A stretch of DNA of 64,000 nucleotides, taken from assembly GCF_017876535.1 (NCBI RefSeq), contig NZ_JAGIOF010000001.1, positions 3,224,001 to 3,288,000 on the forward strand. The letters run 5' to 3'. The stretch is from Paeniglutamicibacter kerguelensis (GTDB taxonomy: Bacteria; Actinomycetota; Actinomycetes; Actinomycetales; Micrococcaceae). The notes under the pieces were generated by a model, which ran no database searches, had not been told where the DNA came from, and saw only the letters and a program-made list of their open reading frames with translations. The position numbers and the translations under genes are program-made. This document shows, in pieces, positions 45,722 through 55,001 of the stretch. How positions within the stretch are numbered: position 1 is the stretch's first letter; each line of letters opens with the position of its first letter.

Positions 45722-46600
45722 CTAGGACTGCGCCGACCCGGGTTTGTAGTTCTTGGGAACCACAACCAGCGGAACCGGCAGGGTCCGCAGCATGCGCTGG
45801 GCCGTGGGGCCCATGAAGAGTCGCCGTTTGCGAGCCAGACGGCTCGAACCGACGACCGCGATTTCGCCGTCTTCCCAACTCAATTCCGCGATTGCGTCAT
45901 CGATGTTGAGCCCGGAGGCAACCAGTACCTCGGCGTCCAGCTCCAGCGAGCTAACAATCTCGCCGACCTTGGCGCGCGTGGAGGCAATCGCCTCCTCGAG
46001 CGATGCGGCGTCCGCATCCATCTGGTCCTGTGCCACCAGTGACACCACGCGAAGCGGCAATCCCTGGGCGGCGGAGGCAGCGGCCGCTGCCTGCACAACA
46101 CCCTTCAAACCCGGCTTGGTCCCCACGAATGCGGTGACGCGGCTGAGCTTTCCGTTGGCCTTTTCCAGCGAGGCGACGGCCTCGGGGGAACCCATGGCCA
46201 CGGGGACCGGTGAGGCGTGCAGCAGCGCGCTGGCCACCGACCCAGGGGCGAAGAACCCGGCCATGTGGCGCCGCCGTCCACCGAGCACGATGACCTGTGC
46301 GCCGGTTTCCTTGGCAACCAAGATCAAGCCCTCGGCCGGGGACGGAACCGAGCGGGCGATCACCCTTGCGCTGATGCCCTGGGGCACCAGCGCAAGGGCC
46401 TGCTTCGCCCAGTCGTCGACCTTGTCGGCAAGGATGGAGGAGTACCCGTGGTCGCTGCCCGGGTACACCGCGGAGAACGGGGTGCTTTCGGGCAGGACGA
46501 TGGCGATGTCCAGGTGTGCCTTGGCTCCGCCCATGGCCGATGCCAGGGCGATGGCTTCGGCGCCGCGGGCATCGGCCGTGTATCCGACTAGGTAGCGCAT
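45722..46600 (-). CDS. Tandem universal stress protein
   Basis: This is a 292-residue cytoplasmic protein with two UspA domains (about 1-145 and 150-290). Each carries an ATP-binding loop of the G-x2-G-x9-G(S/T) type: GGRRRHMAGFFAPGS in the first and VVGSSRLARKRRLFMG in the second. Usp proteins bind ATP or other ligands and adjust stress resistance. The start is 4 bases from the putrescine-oxidase stop, so the two are co-transcribed. The amine oxidase makes hydrogen peroxide and aldehyde, which may explain the pairing (inference). Confidence 0.9.
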   Translation of the reverse strand: MRYLVGYTADARGAEAIALASAMGGAKAHLDIAIVLPESTPFSAVYPGSDHGYSSILADKVDDWAKQALALVPQGISARVIARSVPSPAEGLILVAKETGAQVIVLGGRRRHMAGFFAPGSVASALLHASPVPVAMGSPEAVASLEKANGKLSRVTAFVGTKPGLKGVVQAAAAASAAQGLPLRVVSLVAQDQMDADAASLEEAIASTRAKVGEIVSSLELDAEVLVASGLNIDDAIAELSWEDGEIAVVGSSRLARKRRLFMGPTAQRMLRTLPVPLVVVPKNYKPGSAQS

Positions 46601-46604
46601 GGAA

Positions 46605-48029
46605 TTAAGCGTTCTGTTCCTGCGCGGCGGCGAACTTGGAGACGACGCCGTCGTAGTTCACGTCGTAGTCGGTGCCGTCCACTGCCGCGACGATGCGCGC
46701 GGCGGTGCGCCGGCCCATGCGGACCGCGCCGTCGACGTGCTGGTAGCCCTCGCCGGCCAGGTCCGAAGAGGAGAAGTAGATCGGGCCGACGTTCTTGTTC
46801 TGGTCCGGTCCGAAGCGGAACAGTCCGCCCAGGTCGTAGCTGGTGGCGTAGGCGCCGCGGGTCCATTCCTCGGAACCGAAGTCGGAAAGGTAGAACACCT
46901 CGGGGGTCAGTGCCTTGTCGCCCAGGAACTCGGCGATGCCCTTGAGGATGGTTTCCTTGCGCTCGGCCTCGGAAAGCTCGAACATGGCATCGGCGTTGAC
47001 GTCGGAGATGAAGCCGACCAAGGTGCCTGTGGACTCGCCGTGGTAGGTGTTGTCGTACACCTCCTGGACGATGCTGTTCGGGCCGAAGCAGGTGCCCGAG
47101 AGGCCCTCTTCGCGCCAGAACGGGGTGGAATAGACGGCGTGCACCTTGATGACCAGGCCCATGGACTGGTGCTGGTGGGTCACGTGCTGGCGACGCGGCA
47201 GCGGCGGGTTGTAGGAGATGCGCGAGTACAGGTTCGGCGGAACCGCGATGACAACCTTCTTGGCGTTGACGGTGACGCCCGCGCCGTAGGCGGTGACGCC
47301 CTCTTCGGACCAATCCAGCTTCAGCACCGGGTTGTTCAGGTAGACGTCCTCGCCCAGGCGCTTGGCCACGGCGATGGAGACGCCCTGCATGGTGCCGACC
47401 ATGCGGCGGTCGAGGATGAAGTCTTCGTCGACCAGGTTGGAGAAGGATCCTGCGGAGGAGGACATCAGCAATGCCTGCAGCGCGGAGAAGGTGTGGGCGG
47501 GCTTGGTGAGCATGCCGCCGGCGATGAACAGGCCGATGTTGTTGCAGGCGGCCTCATCGTTGGAGATGGTGCGCAGCCAGTGGTGGAAGGAGACCATGTC
47601 CAGCTCCGCGGCCTGCGGGTGCTCCCACGGGGCGTCCGGGTTGACCTCTGCGGTCAGGCGGTCCATTTCGGCAATGAGCTTGTTCATTTCGGCAATGGTG
47701 GCTTCGCCGACCGGGAAGTCTTCGCCTTCATACACGGTGCGGGTGCCGTCTTCCGCGATGTAGACGGACTTGCCTTCCTTGTAGCGCTCGAAGGTTTCGA
47801 TGCCCAGTTCCTCGATCAGCGAGTACAGGCCGGTCTGGTCCGGGGAGATCCACTGGCCACCGATTTCAATGGTGGCTCCGTCCATGTTCTGGCTCCAGGT
47901 GCGGCCGCCCACGCGGTCGCGCGCTTCGAGTACTGCGACGGTCTTGCCGGCCTTGCGCAGCTCGTATGCTGCGGTCAGGCCCGAGGGGCCAGCTCCGATG
48001 ATGACGACGTCACGATCCAGAGTTGTCAT
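46605..48029 (-). CDS. puo: Putrescine oxidase (flavin amine oxidase)
   Basis: This 474-residue FAD amine oxidase closely matches, as recalled, actinobacterial putrescine oxidases (Rhodococcus, Kocuria). It would convert putrescine plus oxygen to 4-aminobutanal (which cyclises to pyrroline), ammonia and hydrogen peroxide. The N-terminal dinucleotide motif is VVIIGAGPSGLTAAYEL. The FAD loop GGRTWSQNMDGATIEIGGQW is seen as GGRTWS and EIGGQW. The putrescine-oxidase segments GLFIAGGMLTKPAHTFSALQ and SAGSFSNLVDEDFILD are conserved. The C-terminal FAD motif is AGEGYQHVDGAVRMG. The ATG at 48029 is better spaced from GAAGTGGAA than the ATG at 48038. It is first in the operon with usp and the APC permease, and divergent from a TetR gene. 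Confidence 0.92.
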   Translation of the reverse strand: MTTLDRDVVIIGAGPSGLTAAYELRKAGKTVAVLEARDRVGGRTWSQNMDGATIEIGGQWISPDQTGLYSLIEELGIETFERYKEGKSVYIAEDGTRTVYEGEDFPVGEATIAEMNKLIAEMDRLTAEVNPDAPWEHPQAAELDMVSFHHWLRTISNDEAACNNIGLFIAGGMLTKPAHTFSALQALLMSSSAGSFSNLVDEDFILDRRMVGTMQGVSIAVAKRLGEDVYLNNPVLKLDWSEEGVTAYGAGVTVNAKKVVIAVPPNLYSRISYNPPLPRRQHVTHQHQSMGLVIKVHAVYSTPFWREEGLSGTCFGPNSIVQEVYDNTYHGESTGTLVGFISDVNADAMFELSEAERKETILKGIAEFLGDKALTPEVFYLSDFGSEEWTRGAYATSYDLGGLFRFGPDQNKNVGPIYFSSSDLAGEGYQHVDGAVRMGRRTAARIVAAVDGTDYDVNYDGVVSKFAAAQEQNA

Positions 48030-48052
48030 GATTTCCACTTCTTTCGTTGCGC

Positions 48053-48073
48053 TAAATGAATGGCGTTCATTTA
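48053..48073. promoter_or_regulatory. Perfect 8-bp-arm palindrome, putative TetR operator
   Basis: TAAATGAA and TTCATTTA flank a 5-base centre (TGGCG) at 48053-48073. It lies in the 109-base gap between the divergent puo and TetR genes, 24 bases from the puo start. Length and symmetry are typical of TetR-family operators, so the TetR at 48139 probably binds here and controls both directions. Confidence 0.72.
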
Positions 48074-48138
48074 CTAGACTGGTTTAATAGTAGGACAGAA
48101 GAGAAGTATTGTGAAGTGAGCCACGTGAGGAGCCACCT

Positions 48139-48804
48139 GTGCCCGAAGAAGCAGCGCAATCCCCGCGCCGCCGAGCCGGCCGTCCGCGTTCGGTGGTGCT
48201 GGACCGAGAGCTCATTGCGAGGGCGGCACTGAAGTTGGTCTCGACGCATGGGTATTCGACGCTGACCATGTCCGCCGTGGCCAAGTCGCTTGGCGTCTCG
48301 CCCTCGGCGCTGTACAACCATGTTGACTCCAAGCAGGAACTCATGCAATGGATCCAGGAAATCGTCATGGACGGTGTCGATTCCTCGGTGTTCGCCACGC
48401 ACGCCCTGGATGAGGCGCTCTTCCGCTGGGCACAGTCGTACAGGGACGTCTTTGCGGAGCATTCCCCGCTGATCCCCATGATCGCCGTGCTTCCGGTTTC
48501 AGGCTCCCCCCGGACCCTGGAAATGTATGAAGCCGTGGCAGGGGGTTTCGTGCGTGCCGGATGGAAGCCGGAATCGATCGTCCCGGCCATCGTCGCCCTG
48601 GAGTCGTTCATCTTCGGCTCGGCGCTGGACGCCACCGCCCCGCTGGATATCTTCAACCCCGGCCAGTATGCGGGAAAACTGCCGCAATTCGAGGGCGCCC
48701 TCGATGCCCAGCGCGCCACCGGCAAAAACAACTCCGAAACCGCGTTCCTCACGGGGCTGGCGGCAATCATTGGCGGCCTGCTTGTAGCGGGCACCAACAA
48801 CTAG
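48139..48804 (+). CDS. TetR family regulator of the putrescine oxidase operon
   Basis: This 221-residue protein starts at a GTG preceded by GAGGAG. A basic N-terminal tail (RRRAGRPRS) precedes the TetR helix-turn-helix (about 22-65: ALKLVSTHGYSTLTMSAVAKSLGVS, shown here in part, then LYNHVDSKQEL). The C-terminal domain belongs to the TetR_C type found in tetracycline-repressor relatives. It is divergent from puo and probably senses putrescine or its aldehyde product. The effector is an inference from context. Confidence 0.88.
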   Translation: MPEEAAQSPRRRAGRPRSVVLDRELIARAALKLVSTHGYSTLTMSAVAKSLGVSPSALYNHVDSKQELMQWIQEIVMDGVDSSVFATHALDEALFRWAQSYRDVFAEHSPLIPMIAVLPVSGSPRTLEMYEAVAGGFVRAGWKPESIVPAIVALESFIFGSALDATAPLDIFNPGQYAGKLPQFEGALDAQRATGKNNSETAFLTGLAAIIGGLLVAGTNN

Positions 48805-48883
48805 AAAAGTCCGTTGCCACAAGGGCCGGGGCAATGCGCGGCAGTCTTGTGCCGGTGCGCCGTGCAGAACATAGAGTGGTGCC

Positions 48884-49123
48884 ATGAGCCATACACGCAG
48901 CAGCAGCAAGAATCCGGTCACCGGTTTCCTGTCCAAACTTACGGCCAAGAACTGGATCGCGATTGTCGGCGCAATCCTTGCCGTGGTCTTCATTGTGCAA
49001 AACCGCCAGCGCGTTCGCGTTGAGCTGTTTTTCCTGAATCTCAATGCGCCGTTGTGGATAGCCCTTGGCGTTGTCCTGCTGATTGGCTGGGCCGTCGGAC
49101 GCTATTCATTCCGAAAACGCTAG
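48884..49123 (+). CDS. Small LapA/DUF1049-type membrane protein
   Basis: This 79-residue protein has two transmembrane helices (about 22-42, WIAIVGAILAVVFIV, and about 54-72, PLWIALGVVLLIGWAVG). The short NRQRVRVELFFL segment between them is the hallmark of the LapA/YciM-partner domain (DUF1049). LapA-type proteins act in envelope assembly in Gram-negatives, and the actinobacterial versions are uncharacterised. An ATG follows the segment AGAGTGGTGCC. A hairpin follows the gene. Confidence 0.78.
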   Translation: MSHTRSSSKNPVTGFLSKLTAKNWIAIVGAILAVVFIVQNRQRVRVELFFLNLNAPLWIALGVVLLIGWAVGRYSFRKR

Positions 49124-49139
49124 GCCACACAACCAAAAA

Positions 49140-49187
49140 ATCGCCTCGAGTCACGGCCAACCGGCGTTGGCGGCGCATCGAGGCGAT
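49140..49187. terminator. 10-bp hairpin with strong U-tract on the minus strand
   Basis: Arms 49140-49149 and 49178-49187 pair perfectly. Read on the minus strand the stem is followed by TTTTTT, so it ends the minus-strand gene at 49199-49582 and probably also the LapA-like gene. Confidence 0.82.
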
Positions 49188-49198
49188 CGATTTCCGGA

Positions 49199-49582
49199 TC
49201 AGAAGCTGGAGCCCATGATCTGGGTCAGCGTCGCCGGGTCACCGTAGGAGTAGATGGCCCAGGTCAGGCCGCCGACGATGGCGGTGCTCACTACAGCCCA
49301 GGCCACCGAAAGGCGCACCATCAGGCGGATCTCCTGACGGCTGACCGGCAACCGGTCCGCGGAGTAGTCGCCGGCCACCTTGCCGAAACGCTCGGCGGGG
49401 GTGACCGCCGCGAGGGCGTTGAGGCTCACCAAGAAGTTTGAAGCCGTGTCGCTGGTGCCATCGGACAAGAGCGCCCGGGTCGTGTTGTTCTTGCGGTCCT
49501 GGGTCATTTCCAGGATGCGATCCCCGTGGCGGGCCAGCAAGATGTCTTCACCAAGTGGCATCGTTCGATGTGCCAGCCGCAT
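49199..49582 (-). CDS. Hypothetical single-pass membrane protein
   Basis: This 127-residue protein is not recognised by family. One hydrophobic helix (about 99-118: LSVAWAVVSTAIVGGLTWAIY) lies near the C-terminus after a soluble N-terminal region. That region has a short repeat-like start (LGEDILLARHGDRILEM) and a motif FGKVAGDYSADRLPVSRQEIR. The ATG at 49582 has AGGGGA about 6 bases upstream. An in-frame upstream start at 49624 is less likely. It is convergent with the LapA-like gene. Confidence 0.68.
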   Translation of the reverse strand: MRLAHRTMPLGEDILLARHGDRILEMTQDRKNNTTRALLSDGTSDTASNFLVSLNALAAVTPAERFGKVAGDYSADRLPVSRQEIRLMVRLSVAWAVVSTAIVGGLTWAIYSYGDPATLTQIMGSSF

Positions 49583-49766
49583 TGCATTCCCCTTCAAGGT
49601 CACCCGGCCGCGGGGAATGAACACCCGCGGACGTCTCAGTCGCTTCTTTTTCGAGACTACTGGCCCACGGCGTGGCAGCGTCCGAATACGGGGCTAACGG
49701 TTGGCAAACTCACAGGGGGGTGTGGCGTAGGCCGCGGGCGTTCTGTGCCCGGGCGCACAATCCGCG

Positions 49767-50267
49767 TCAGCGCGTGCTGAAGTGCACGATGACGCCGATC
49801 ATCCACACCGAAGAGGCCAGGGCCGCGCACCCGAATTCCACCAGCATTCCCAGACCCATCGCCTTCAGCGCGGATCCCGAGGCATGCAGCGCCTCGGTCA
49901 GATTCTTGCGGCGCGAGTATTCGCCCACGAGCAGCCCGACGCCGAAGCCGAGGAAAAGCCCGACCACCGGGATGAGGAACATTCCAACGATCGCCAAAAC
50001 GATCGCCAGGAAAATGGATCCACGCGGAATGAGTTGTTGCTTGAGGTTCCGCCCGGTGAGGACAGTGGAGGCACTCCAGCCGGCGAGCGCAATTACCATG
50101 CCGATTCCCGCCGCCCACCACGTTGCCGGGCTGCCAATGATCCATCCCCAGGCCAGAAGCGTGCCGATGGTGAGAAGGCTTCCGGGCAGCACCGGGATGA
50201 TGGTTCCCAGCGCCGCTACGGCCAACAGGATTCCGGCAATGACGGTTGTGATGATTTGGATGTCCAC
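49767..50267 (-). CDS. DUF456 family membrane protein
   Basis: This is a 166-residue protein with four to five hydrophobic helices and the glycine-rich small-xxx-small pattern typical of DUF456 (IIPVLPGSLLTIGTLLAWGW near the start, then VVGLFLGFGVGLLVGEYSRRK, cited in part). A small conserved loop follows the third helix. DUF456 proteins have no established function. The GTG start is the only in-frame choice giving the complete first helix. It is probably monocistronic. Confidence 0.82.
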   Translation of the reverse strand: MDIQIITTVIAGILLAVAALGTIIPVLPGSLLTIGTLLAWGWIIGSPATWWAAGIGMVIALAGWSASTVLTGRNLKQQLIPRGSIFLAIVLAIVGMFLIPVVGLFLGFGVGLLVGEYSRRKNLTEALHASGSALKAMGLGMLVEFGCAALASSVWMIGVIVHFSTR

Positions 50268-50845
50268 GCACCAAGTCTGTCAGGAAGCCCCACGGGACTT
50301 TTACCGGCGAGCAAATCGCCCGCGATTCGGGATCACCGGCGGCGGCCTCGATGCCCCCGTTGCGTCACCGGATGATCGTTTGCCCCGCTCCCCGGCGGGA
50401 TCTGGAGCAACGGCAATTCGCGGCCACCCGAGCCGAAAGCAAGCTCCCCCGGCCATTGGAATCCCGACAGGCCGGGGGACCCCTGCGATTTCCTGCGCAA
50501 GCGACAGATTTTATTTCATGCCGAAACGCGGGAACATACAGAATTTTCACCCAATTTGTACGGGTTAACGTGCAACGGCTTCCACCATTTCGCAAAACTA
50601 TTCAATTCCCGCGGAACCAGTGGAATATGGGCCGTTGAGGAACATGATTCAATATAAGGCATTTCCCGCAACCTGCACGCTCGCACGGCGCGTTTTTGCC
50701 GCTTGATAAGAACTTTTCAAGAAATTTATGAATTGAAAATTGCTAAGATTGACTCTTCGTCTCACGCAGCTCGATGACGCGAAGAGGCATGATTCATGCC
50801 CTATTCGTAGCTGCACACAGCCATAGACAGGGGGCCCATTTCGTT
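50268..50845. other. Long divergent intergenic region, AT-rich in its right half
   Basis: About 580 bases lie between the DUF456 gene and the VanY-like gene. The part from about 50510 to 50770 is clearly richer in A and T than the surroundings and presumably contains the promoter of the carboxypeptidase gene. No gene or structured RNA was recognised. Confidence 0.5.
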
Positions 50846-52000
50846 ATGACCAAAATATCGACCGTATCCGCTTCACCCATGAGCCCAGTGAGCCACCGCT
50901 TCTGGAAACAGGGATTGCTGTTGGGCCTTGGCGCAAGCCTTGCCTTCAGCTCCCTGGCCGCAGTTCCGGCAAGCGCCGCACCAAAAGCGGCCCACACCGC
51001 CATGCCAATGGCACAAGGCGCGACGACGCCACAAACACGGCAGGCGCTGAAACCCGGCACCAAGCGCATCAACATCTCGGTCAAGACCACCGCGAATGTC
51101 AATCTCCGCCGGGGCACATCAGCCAAAAAGAAGTCCCTGAAGCTCATCCCGAAGGGCACCACCTTGCGGGCCACCGCGCAGGCCGCGAACGGCTGGTACA
51201 AGGTGAGCTACAAGGGCATTGCCGGGCATGTTTCGAATGCCCATGCGAAAAAGGTCACCGCAGGGAAGCCCGCGGCAACGAACGTGTTCGGCGGAAGGGC
51301 CGTCAACACCGGCAAGTACAGCACCAACCGTGCCGGACTGACCGACAGGTATTGGACAAAGAACAAGACCACGAGCCTATACCGCAGCGTTGGCGGATCC
51401 GTCCGGATCAAGGACATCCCCCGCAATTCGGTGGCCTACCGCGACCTGAAGCTGGAGAAGCGGGGCGGGCAACGAGCCGGCTGGTACTTCGTCAGGACCC
51501 AGGGCACCTCGGGTTGGGTCAAGTCTTCGGCATTGAAGCGCAGCTCCGGCGCACCGACAGGCAACACCAAGAAGTACAGCTACCAGTCGATCAAACGCAT
51601 GACCAACGGCAAGATCGACCAGGGGGCAATGTCCACGGTTCCATGGGACAAGGAAAAGACCCTGATTGCGGCGCCTGCTGTTGCGTCCCTGACCAAGTTG
51701 AACACCGCGTTCAAGAAGAAGTTCGGCAAGAACCTCTCCATTGACCTGTCCTACCGCACCCGGGCCACCCAGGACTACTACTGGAAGGAACTCGGCCCCT
51801 ACATTGCCGCGCGTCCGGGAACCTCGAACCACGGCTGGGGTACTGCCATCGACTTCCCCGAAACGTACGACTACTCGTTCCGCGGCAAGTACTACAAGTG
51901 GCTGAAGCAGAACTCGAGCAAGTACGGCTGGATCCACCGCAAGATCCTCGAAGAAGGCAGCCCGTACGCCGAGGCCTGGCACTTCGAGTACTACGGCTAG
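50846..52000 (+). CDS. Secreted VanY-type D-alanyl-D-alanine carboxypeptidase with SH3 domains
   Basis: This is a roughly 384-residue exported protein. A signal peptide (to about 45, core GLLLGLGASLAFSSLAAV) is followed by one SH3b domain (about 75-140: TANVNLRRGTS, NGWYKVSYKG) and a second SH3-like region (about 170-245). The C-terminal VanY/LAS-family zinc peptidase domain follows (about 255-384). Zinc and catalytic residues are visible in SNHGWGTAIDF (the HxxxxxxD pair) and EAWHFEYYG (the ExxH element). LAS carboxypeptidases trim the terminal D-Ala of peptidoglycan stem peptides. The AAGCGG-poor leader gives no strong Shine-Dalgarno, but the ATG at 50846 gives a normal signal peptide. The first SH3b closely resembles that of the deacetylase at 1142. 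Confidence 0.87.
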   Translation: MTKISTVSASPMSPVSHRFWKQGLLLGLGASLAFSSLAAVPASAAPKAAHTAMPMAQGATTPQTRQALKPGTKRINISVKTTANVNLRRGTSAKKKSLKLIPKGTTLRATAQAANGWYKVSYKGIAGHVSNAHAKKVTAGKPAATNVFGGRAVNTGKYSTNRAGLTDRYWTKNKTTSLYRSVGGSVRIKDIPRNSVAYRDLKLEKRGGQRAGWYFVRTQGTSGWVKSSALKRSSGAPTGNTKKYSYQSIKRMTNGKIDQGAMSTVPWDKEKTLIAAPAVASLTKLNTAFKKKFGKNLSIDLSYRTRATQDYYWKELGPYIAARPGTSNHGWGTAIDFPETYDYSFRGKYYKWLKQNSSKYGWIHRKILEEGSPYAEAWHFEYYG

Positions 52001-52203
52001 GCACCGCTTCCCGCAAGCCGAATCCGTATCGCCCGAACGAACGCGTCGGCCGGGAAATCCTCGACGACCGCCGACGTCGATGCCAGGGCAGTCCGCTGGA
52101 TCCTACGGGAGGCCGGCGGGCTGCCCGGTCCCCTTGCAACGGGCCCGTCGCAGGAGCGTTGCCCGCGCCGCGGTGAGGATCGCGGCACAAGCCAACCGAC
52201 GTT

Positions 52204-52392
52204 TCAGTCGTCGATGATGCACCAGCTGCCGACCCGCTCGTAGGCGCTGTCGTAGACGTCTTCCTCGGCTCCCTGCTCCATCGGGTAGTTCTTGAGGTTC
52301 CCCGCCCAATACCGAAGGGCCCTGGTGATCTCGGCCTCGGGGTCCAGCTTGACCGCATCGGTGTTCATGTCGATCTCGAAAACAAATTTCAT
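52204..52392 (-). CDS. Small conserved acidic protein
   Basis: This is a 62-residue soluble protein that I do not recognise functionally. It begins KFVFEIDMNTDAV, has a central helix-like segment ITRALRYWAGNLKNY and ends in an acidic, Tyr-rich tail (YDSAYERVGSWCIIDD). GGGGAGAAC directly precedes the ATG at 52392, which supports translation. The compact size and defined ribosome binding site suggest a real small protein. Confidence 0.68.
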   Translation of the reverse strand: MKFVFEIDMNTDAVKLDPEAEITRALRYWAGNLKNYPMEQGAEEDVYDSAYERVGSWCIIDD

Positions 52393-52594
52393 GTTCTCCC
52401 CACCCCTCGGTTCGGTGACGCCCCGCGGCATCACGCCCTGTTCCCTTATCCTAGGCACCGGCAACCCGCTATGCCATGATTCTGCTACATGGGTCCTCGA
52501 CAAACCGACGGCACACAACCCCCGAAGGATTGTTGAACAATCCGTGAAATTAGTGCATCCTTAAAGGAACCACACCACGAGACGGGGGTCACAA

Positions 52595-53353
52595 ATGCCA
52601 TACATCGACCTGAATTCCGACGTCGGAGAATCCTTCGGCAACTGGACCATGGGCGACGACGCCGCAATTTTCACCTCCGTATCCTCGGCAAATGTTGCCT
52701 GCGGATTCCACGCGGGTGACCCCAGCGTCATTGCCCAGACCTGCCGCGACGCAGTCGCCGCATCGGTGACCATCGGCGCGCACGTCGGATACCGGGACCT
52801 TGCCGGCTTCGGCCGACGCTTCCTGGACTGCTCCCCCACCGAGCTGGCCGACGACGTGCTCTACCAGCTGGGTGCGCTCGAGGCGCTGACCCGCGCAGCC
52901 GGCTCCACCATCAAGTACGTCAAGCCGCACGGCGCCCTGTACAACACCATCGTGCACCACGAGGCCCACGCCCAGGCCGTCATCGACGCCATCCGCGCCT
53001 TCGGTTCCGACCTCCCGGTGCTCCTGCTCCCGGGTTCCGTGGCCCTGGCCAAGGCCGAGGCAGCGGGCCTGCGCCCGGTGGCTGAGGCCTTCGCCGACCG
53101 CAACTACAACCCGGACGGCACGCTGGTCTCCCGCCGCGAGGCCAATGCGGTGCTGCATGACCCGGCCCAGGTCACGGCCAACATGGTTCGCCTGGCCACC
53201 GAGGGCACCATCGTTGCCGTTGACGGATCGGTCATCAAGACGAACGCCGAAAGCATCTGCGTCCACGGGGACACCGCCGGGGCAGTGGCCATGGCCGCCG
53301 CCGTGCGCAGCGGCCTTGAAAACGCCGGCGTCGGCATCAAGAGCTTCGCATGA
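52595..53353 (+). CDS. pxpA: 5-oxoprolinase subunit A (LamB/YcsF family)
   Basis: This 252-residue protein is the PxpA subunit of the prokaryotic ATP-dependent 5-oxoprolinase, which opens pyroglutamate to glutamate. The family N-terminus [11 protein letters not shown] is diagnostic. Further conserved segments are [26 protein letters not shown] and [11 protein letters not shown]. The start of the fused pxpB-pxpC gene overlaps its stop by four bases (ATGA), so the three subunits are made together. Confidence 0.94.
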   Translation: MPYIDLNSDVGESFGNWTMGDDAAIFTSVSSANVACGFHAGDPSVIAQTCRDAVAASVTIGAHVGYRDLAGFGRRFLDCSPTELADDVLYQLGALEALTRAAGSTIKYVKPHGALYNTIVHHEAHAQAVIDAIRAFGSDLPVLLLPGSVALAKAEAAGLRPVAEAFADRNYNPDGTLVSRREANAVLHDPAQVTANMVRLATEGTIVAVDGSVIKTNAESICVHGDTAGAVAMAAAVRSGLENAGVGIKSFA

Positions 53354-54990
53354 GCATCATTTCCACCCGTTTTGCCGGCACCCGTTCGGTGCTCGTCGAG
53401 CTCTCCGACCTGGACTCGGTCCTGGCTCTCGGCGCCCTGCTCGAGGCAAGCCCGTTGCCCGGCCAGGTCGACGTGCTGGCCGCGGCCAGCACGCTGTTCA
53501 TCAAGACCGACGGCTGGGCCAGCGCCCAGAAGATCGCCGCCGCCGTCCTCGCCCTGGAACTGGGCTCGGCCCCGGCCGATGCCGGTTCCCTGGTGGAGGT
53601 CCCGGTGCACTACGACGGCGAAGACCTCGCCGAGGTTGCCCGGCTGACCGGACTGAGCGTCGAGGGCGTCGTCAACGCGCACTCGCAGCAGACCTGGCGC
53701 GCGGCCTTCGGCGGCTTCGCCCCGGGCTTCGCCTACCTGCTGGGCGAGAACCAAATCCTGAACGTCCCGCGCCGCGACACCCCGCGCAAGGTGGTCCCCT
53801 CCGGCGCAGTGGCGCTTGCCGGCGACTACTCGGCCGTCTACCCGCGCCAATCCCCCGGCGGCTGGCAGCTCATCGGCCACACCGACGCGTTGCTCTGGGA
53901 CCTGGAGCGGAAAAACCCCGCCTTGATCCGCCCGCAGGACCGCGTGCGTTTCATCCCCTCGCGCACCTCCCTGCAGGTTGCCCCGGCCCAGTCGGCCGTC
54001 CCGGCTTCGACGGCACCGGCCGCCGCCCACGGCACGCTGTTGGTCGTGGACCCGGGCCTGCAGTCCCTCATCCAGGACCTTGGCCGCCCCGGCTACGGCA
54101 ACCTGGGCGTCTCCGCGGCCGGCTCCGCGGACATCGGCGCGGCCAGCCAGGCCAACCGCTTGGTCGGCAACAAGAGCACCTCGGCGCTCATCGAGAACCT
54201 CATGGGTTCGATCACGCTGCAGGCAACGGGCGACCAGGTGCTGGCCGTGGCCGGCGCCGAGGCGGAGATCCTCATTGTGCCGGTCGAGGACGATGAGTTC
54301 CACGAGGAACGTCTGCTCCCCATGAACACCCCCTTCGCCCTGCTCGACGGCGAAACGCTCACCCTCACCCCGCTCGGAGAGGGCCTGCGCAGCTACATCG
54401 CGGTGCGCGGCGGCATCGACGTGGCCCCGGTGCTGGGCTCGCGTTCCACCGACTCCATGTCCGGCATCGGCCCGGCCCCGCTCACCCGCGGTTCGCTGCT
54501 CCCCGTCGGTGCCGTCCACGGCGCGCACGTGGTCGGCAACCCGGAGCCCTCCACGCTTCCGGTCCCCGACGAAGACGGCGTGTACACGCTGCGCATCAGC
54601 GCCGGACCGCGCGACGACTGGTTCGGCGACGCCGGACTGGCGCAGCTCACCGGCCAGGTCTGGAAGGTCTCGGCCGAATCGAACCGCGTCGGTGTCCGCC
54701 TGGCCCTGGGCGAGGGCGCCACCCCGCTAGCCCGGATCCGTTCCGGCGAGCTCGCCAGCGAGGGCGTCGCCATGGGCGCGCTGCAGGTCCCCCCGTCGGG
54801 CCTTCCCGTGCTCTTCCTGGCCGACCACCCCGTCACCGGCGGCTACCCGGTCATCGCCGGGGTCATCGCCGAGGACCTCGGCGCCGCCGCCCAGCTCCCG
54901 CCCGGGGCTGGCATCCGCTTTGAGCTCATCGACCCGCACGCCCACCACGTCTCCCACGCAGCCCGGGCCACCGGCTCCCGCACCCTCTAA
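53350..54990 (+). CDS. pxpBC: Fused 5-oxoprolinase subunits B and C (KipI-KipA)
   Basis: This 546-residue protein joins the PxpB (KipI-like, about 1-210) and PxpC (KipA-like, about 225-546) subunits of 5-oxoprolinase. PxpB is recognised by [15 protein letters not shown] (about 117-131). PxpC is recognised by [21 protein letters not shown] (segments [11 protein letters not shown] and [10 protein letters not shown], about 230) and by the AGPRDDWF region (about 418). The two are separate genes in most bacteria, and the fusion fixes their stoichiometry. It overlaps pxpA by four bases and is followed 11 bases later by the biotin-carboxylase gene. Confidence 0.93.
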   Translation: MSIISTRFAGTRSVLVELSDLDSVLALGALLEASPLPGQVDVLAAASTLFIKTDGWASAQKIAAAVLALELGSAPADAGSLVEVPVHYDGEDLAEVARLTGLSVEGVVNAHSQQTWRAAFGGFAPGFAYLLGENQILNVPRRDTPRKVVPSGAVALAGDYSAVYPRQSPGGWQLIGHTDALLWDLERKNPALIRPQDRVRFIPSRTSLQVAPAQSAVPASTAPAAAHGTLLVVDPGLQSLIQDLGRPGYGNLGVSAAGSADIGAASQANRLVGNKSTSALIENLMGSITLQATGDQVLAVAGAEAEILIVPVEDDEFHEERLLPMNTPFALLDGETLTLTPLGEGLRSYIAVRGGIDVAPVLGSRSTDSMSGIGPAPLTRGSLLPVGAVHGAHVVGNPEPSTLPVPDEDGVYTLRISAGPRDDWFGDAGLAQLTGQVWKVSAESNRVGVRLALGEGATPLARIRSGELASEGVAMGALQVPPSGLPVLFLADHPVTGGYPVIAGVIAEDLGAAAQLPPGAGIRFELIDPHAHHVSHAARATGSRTL

Positions 54991-55001
54991 GGAATCCACG
55001 C

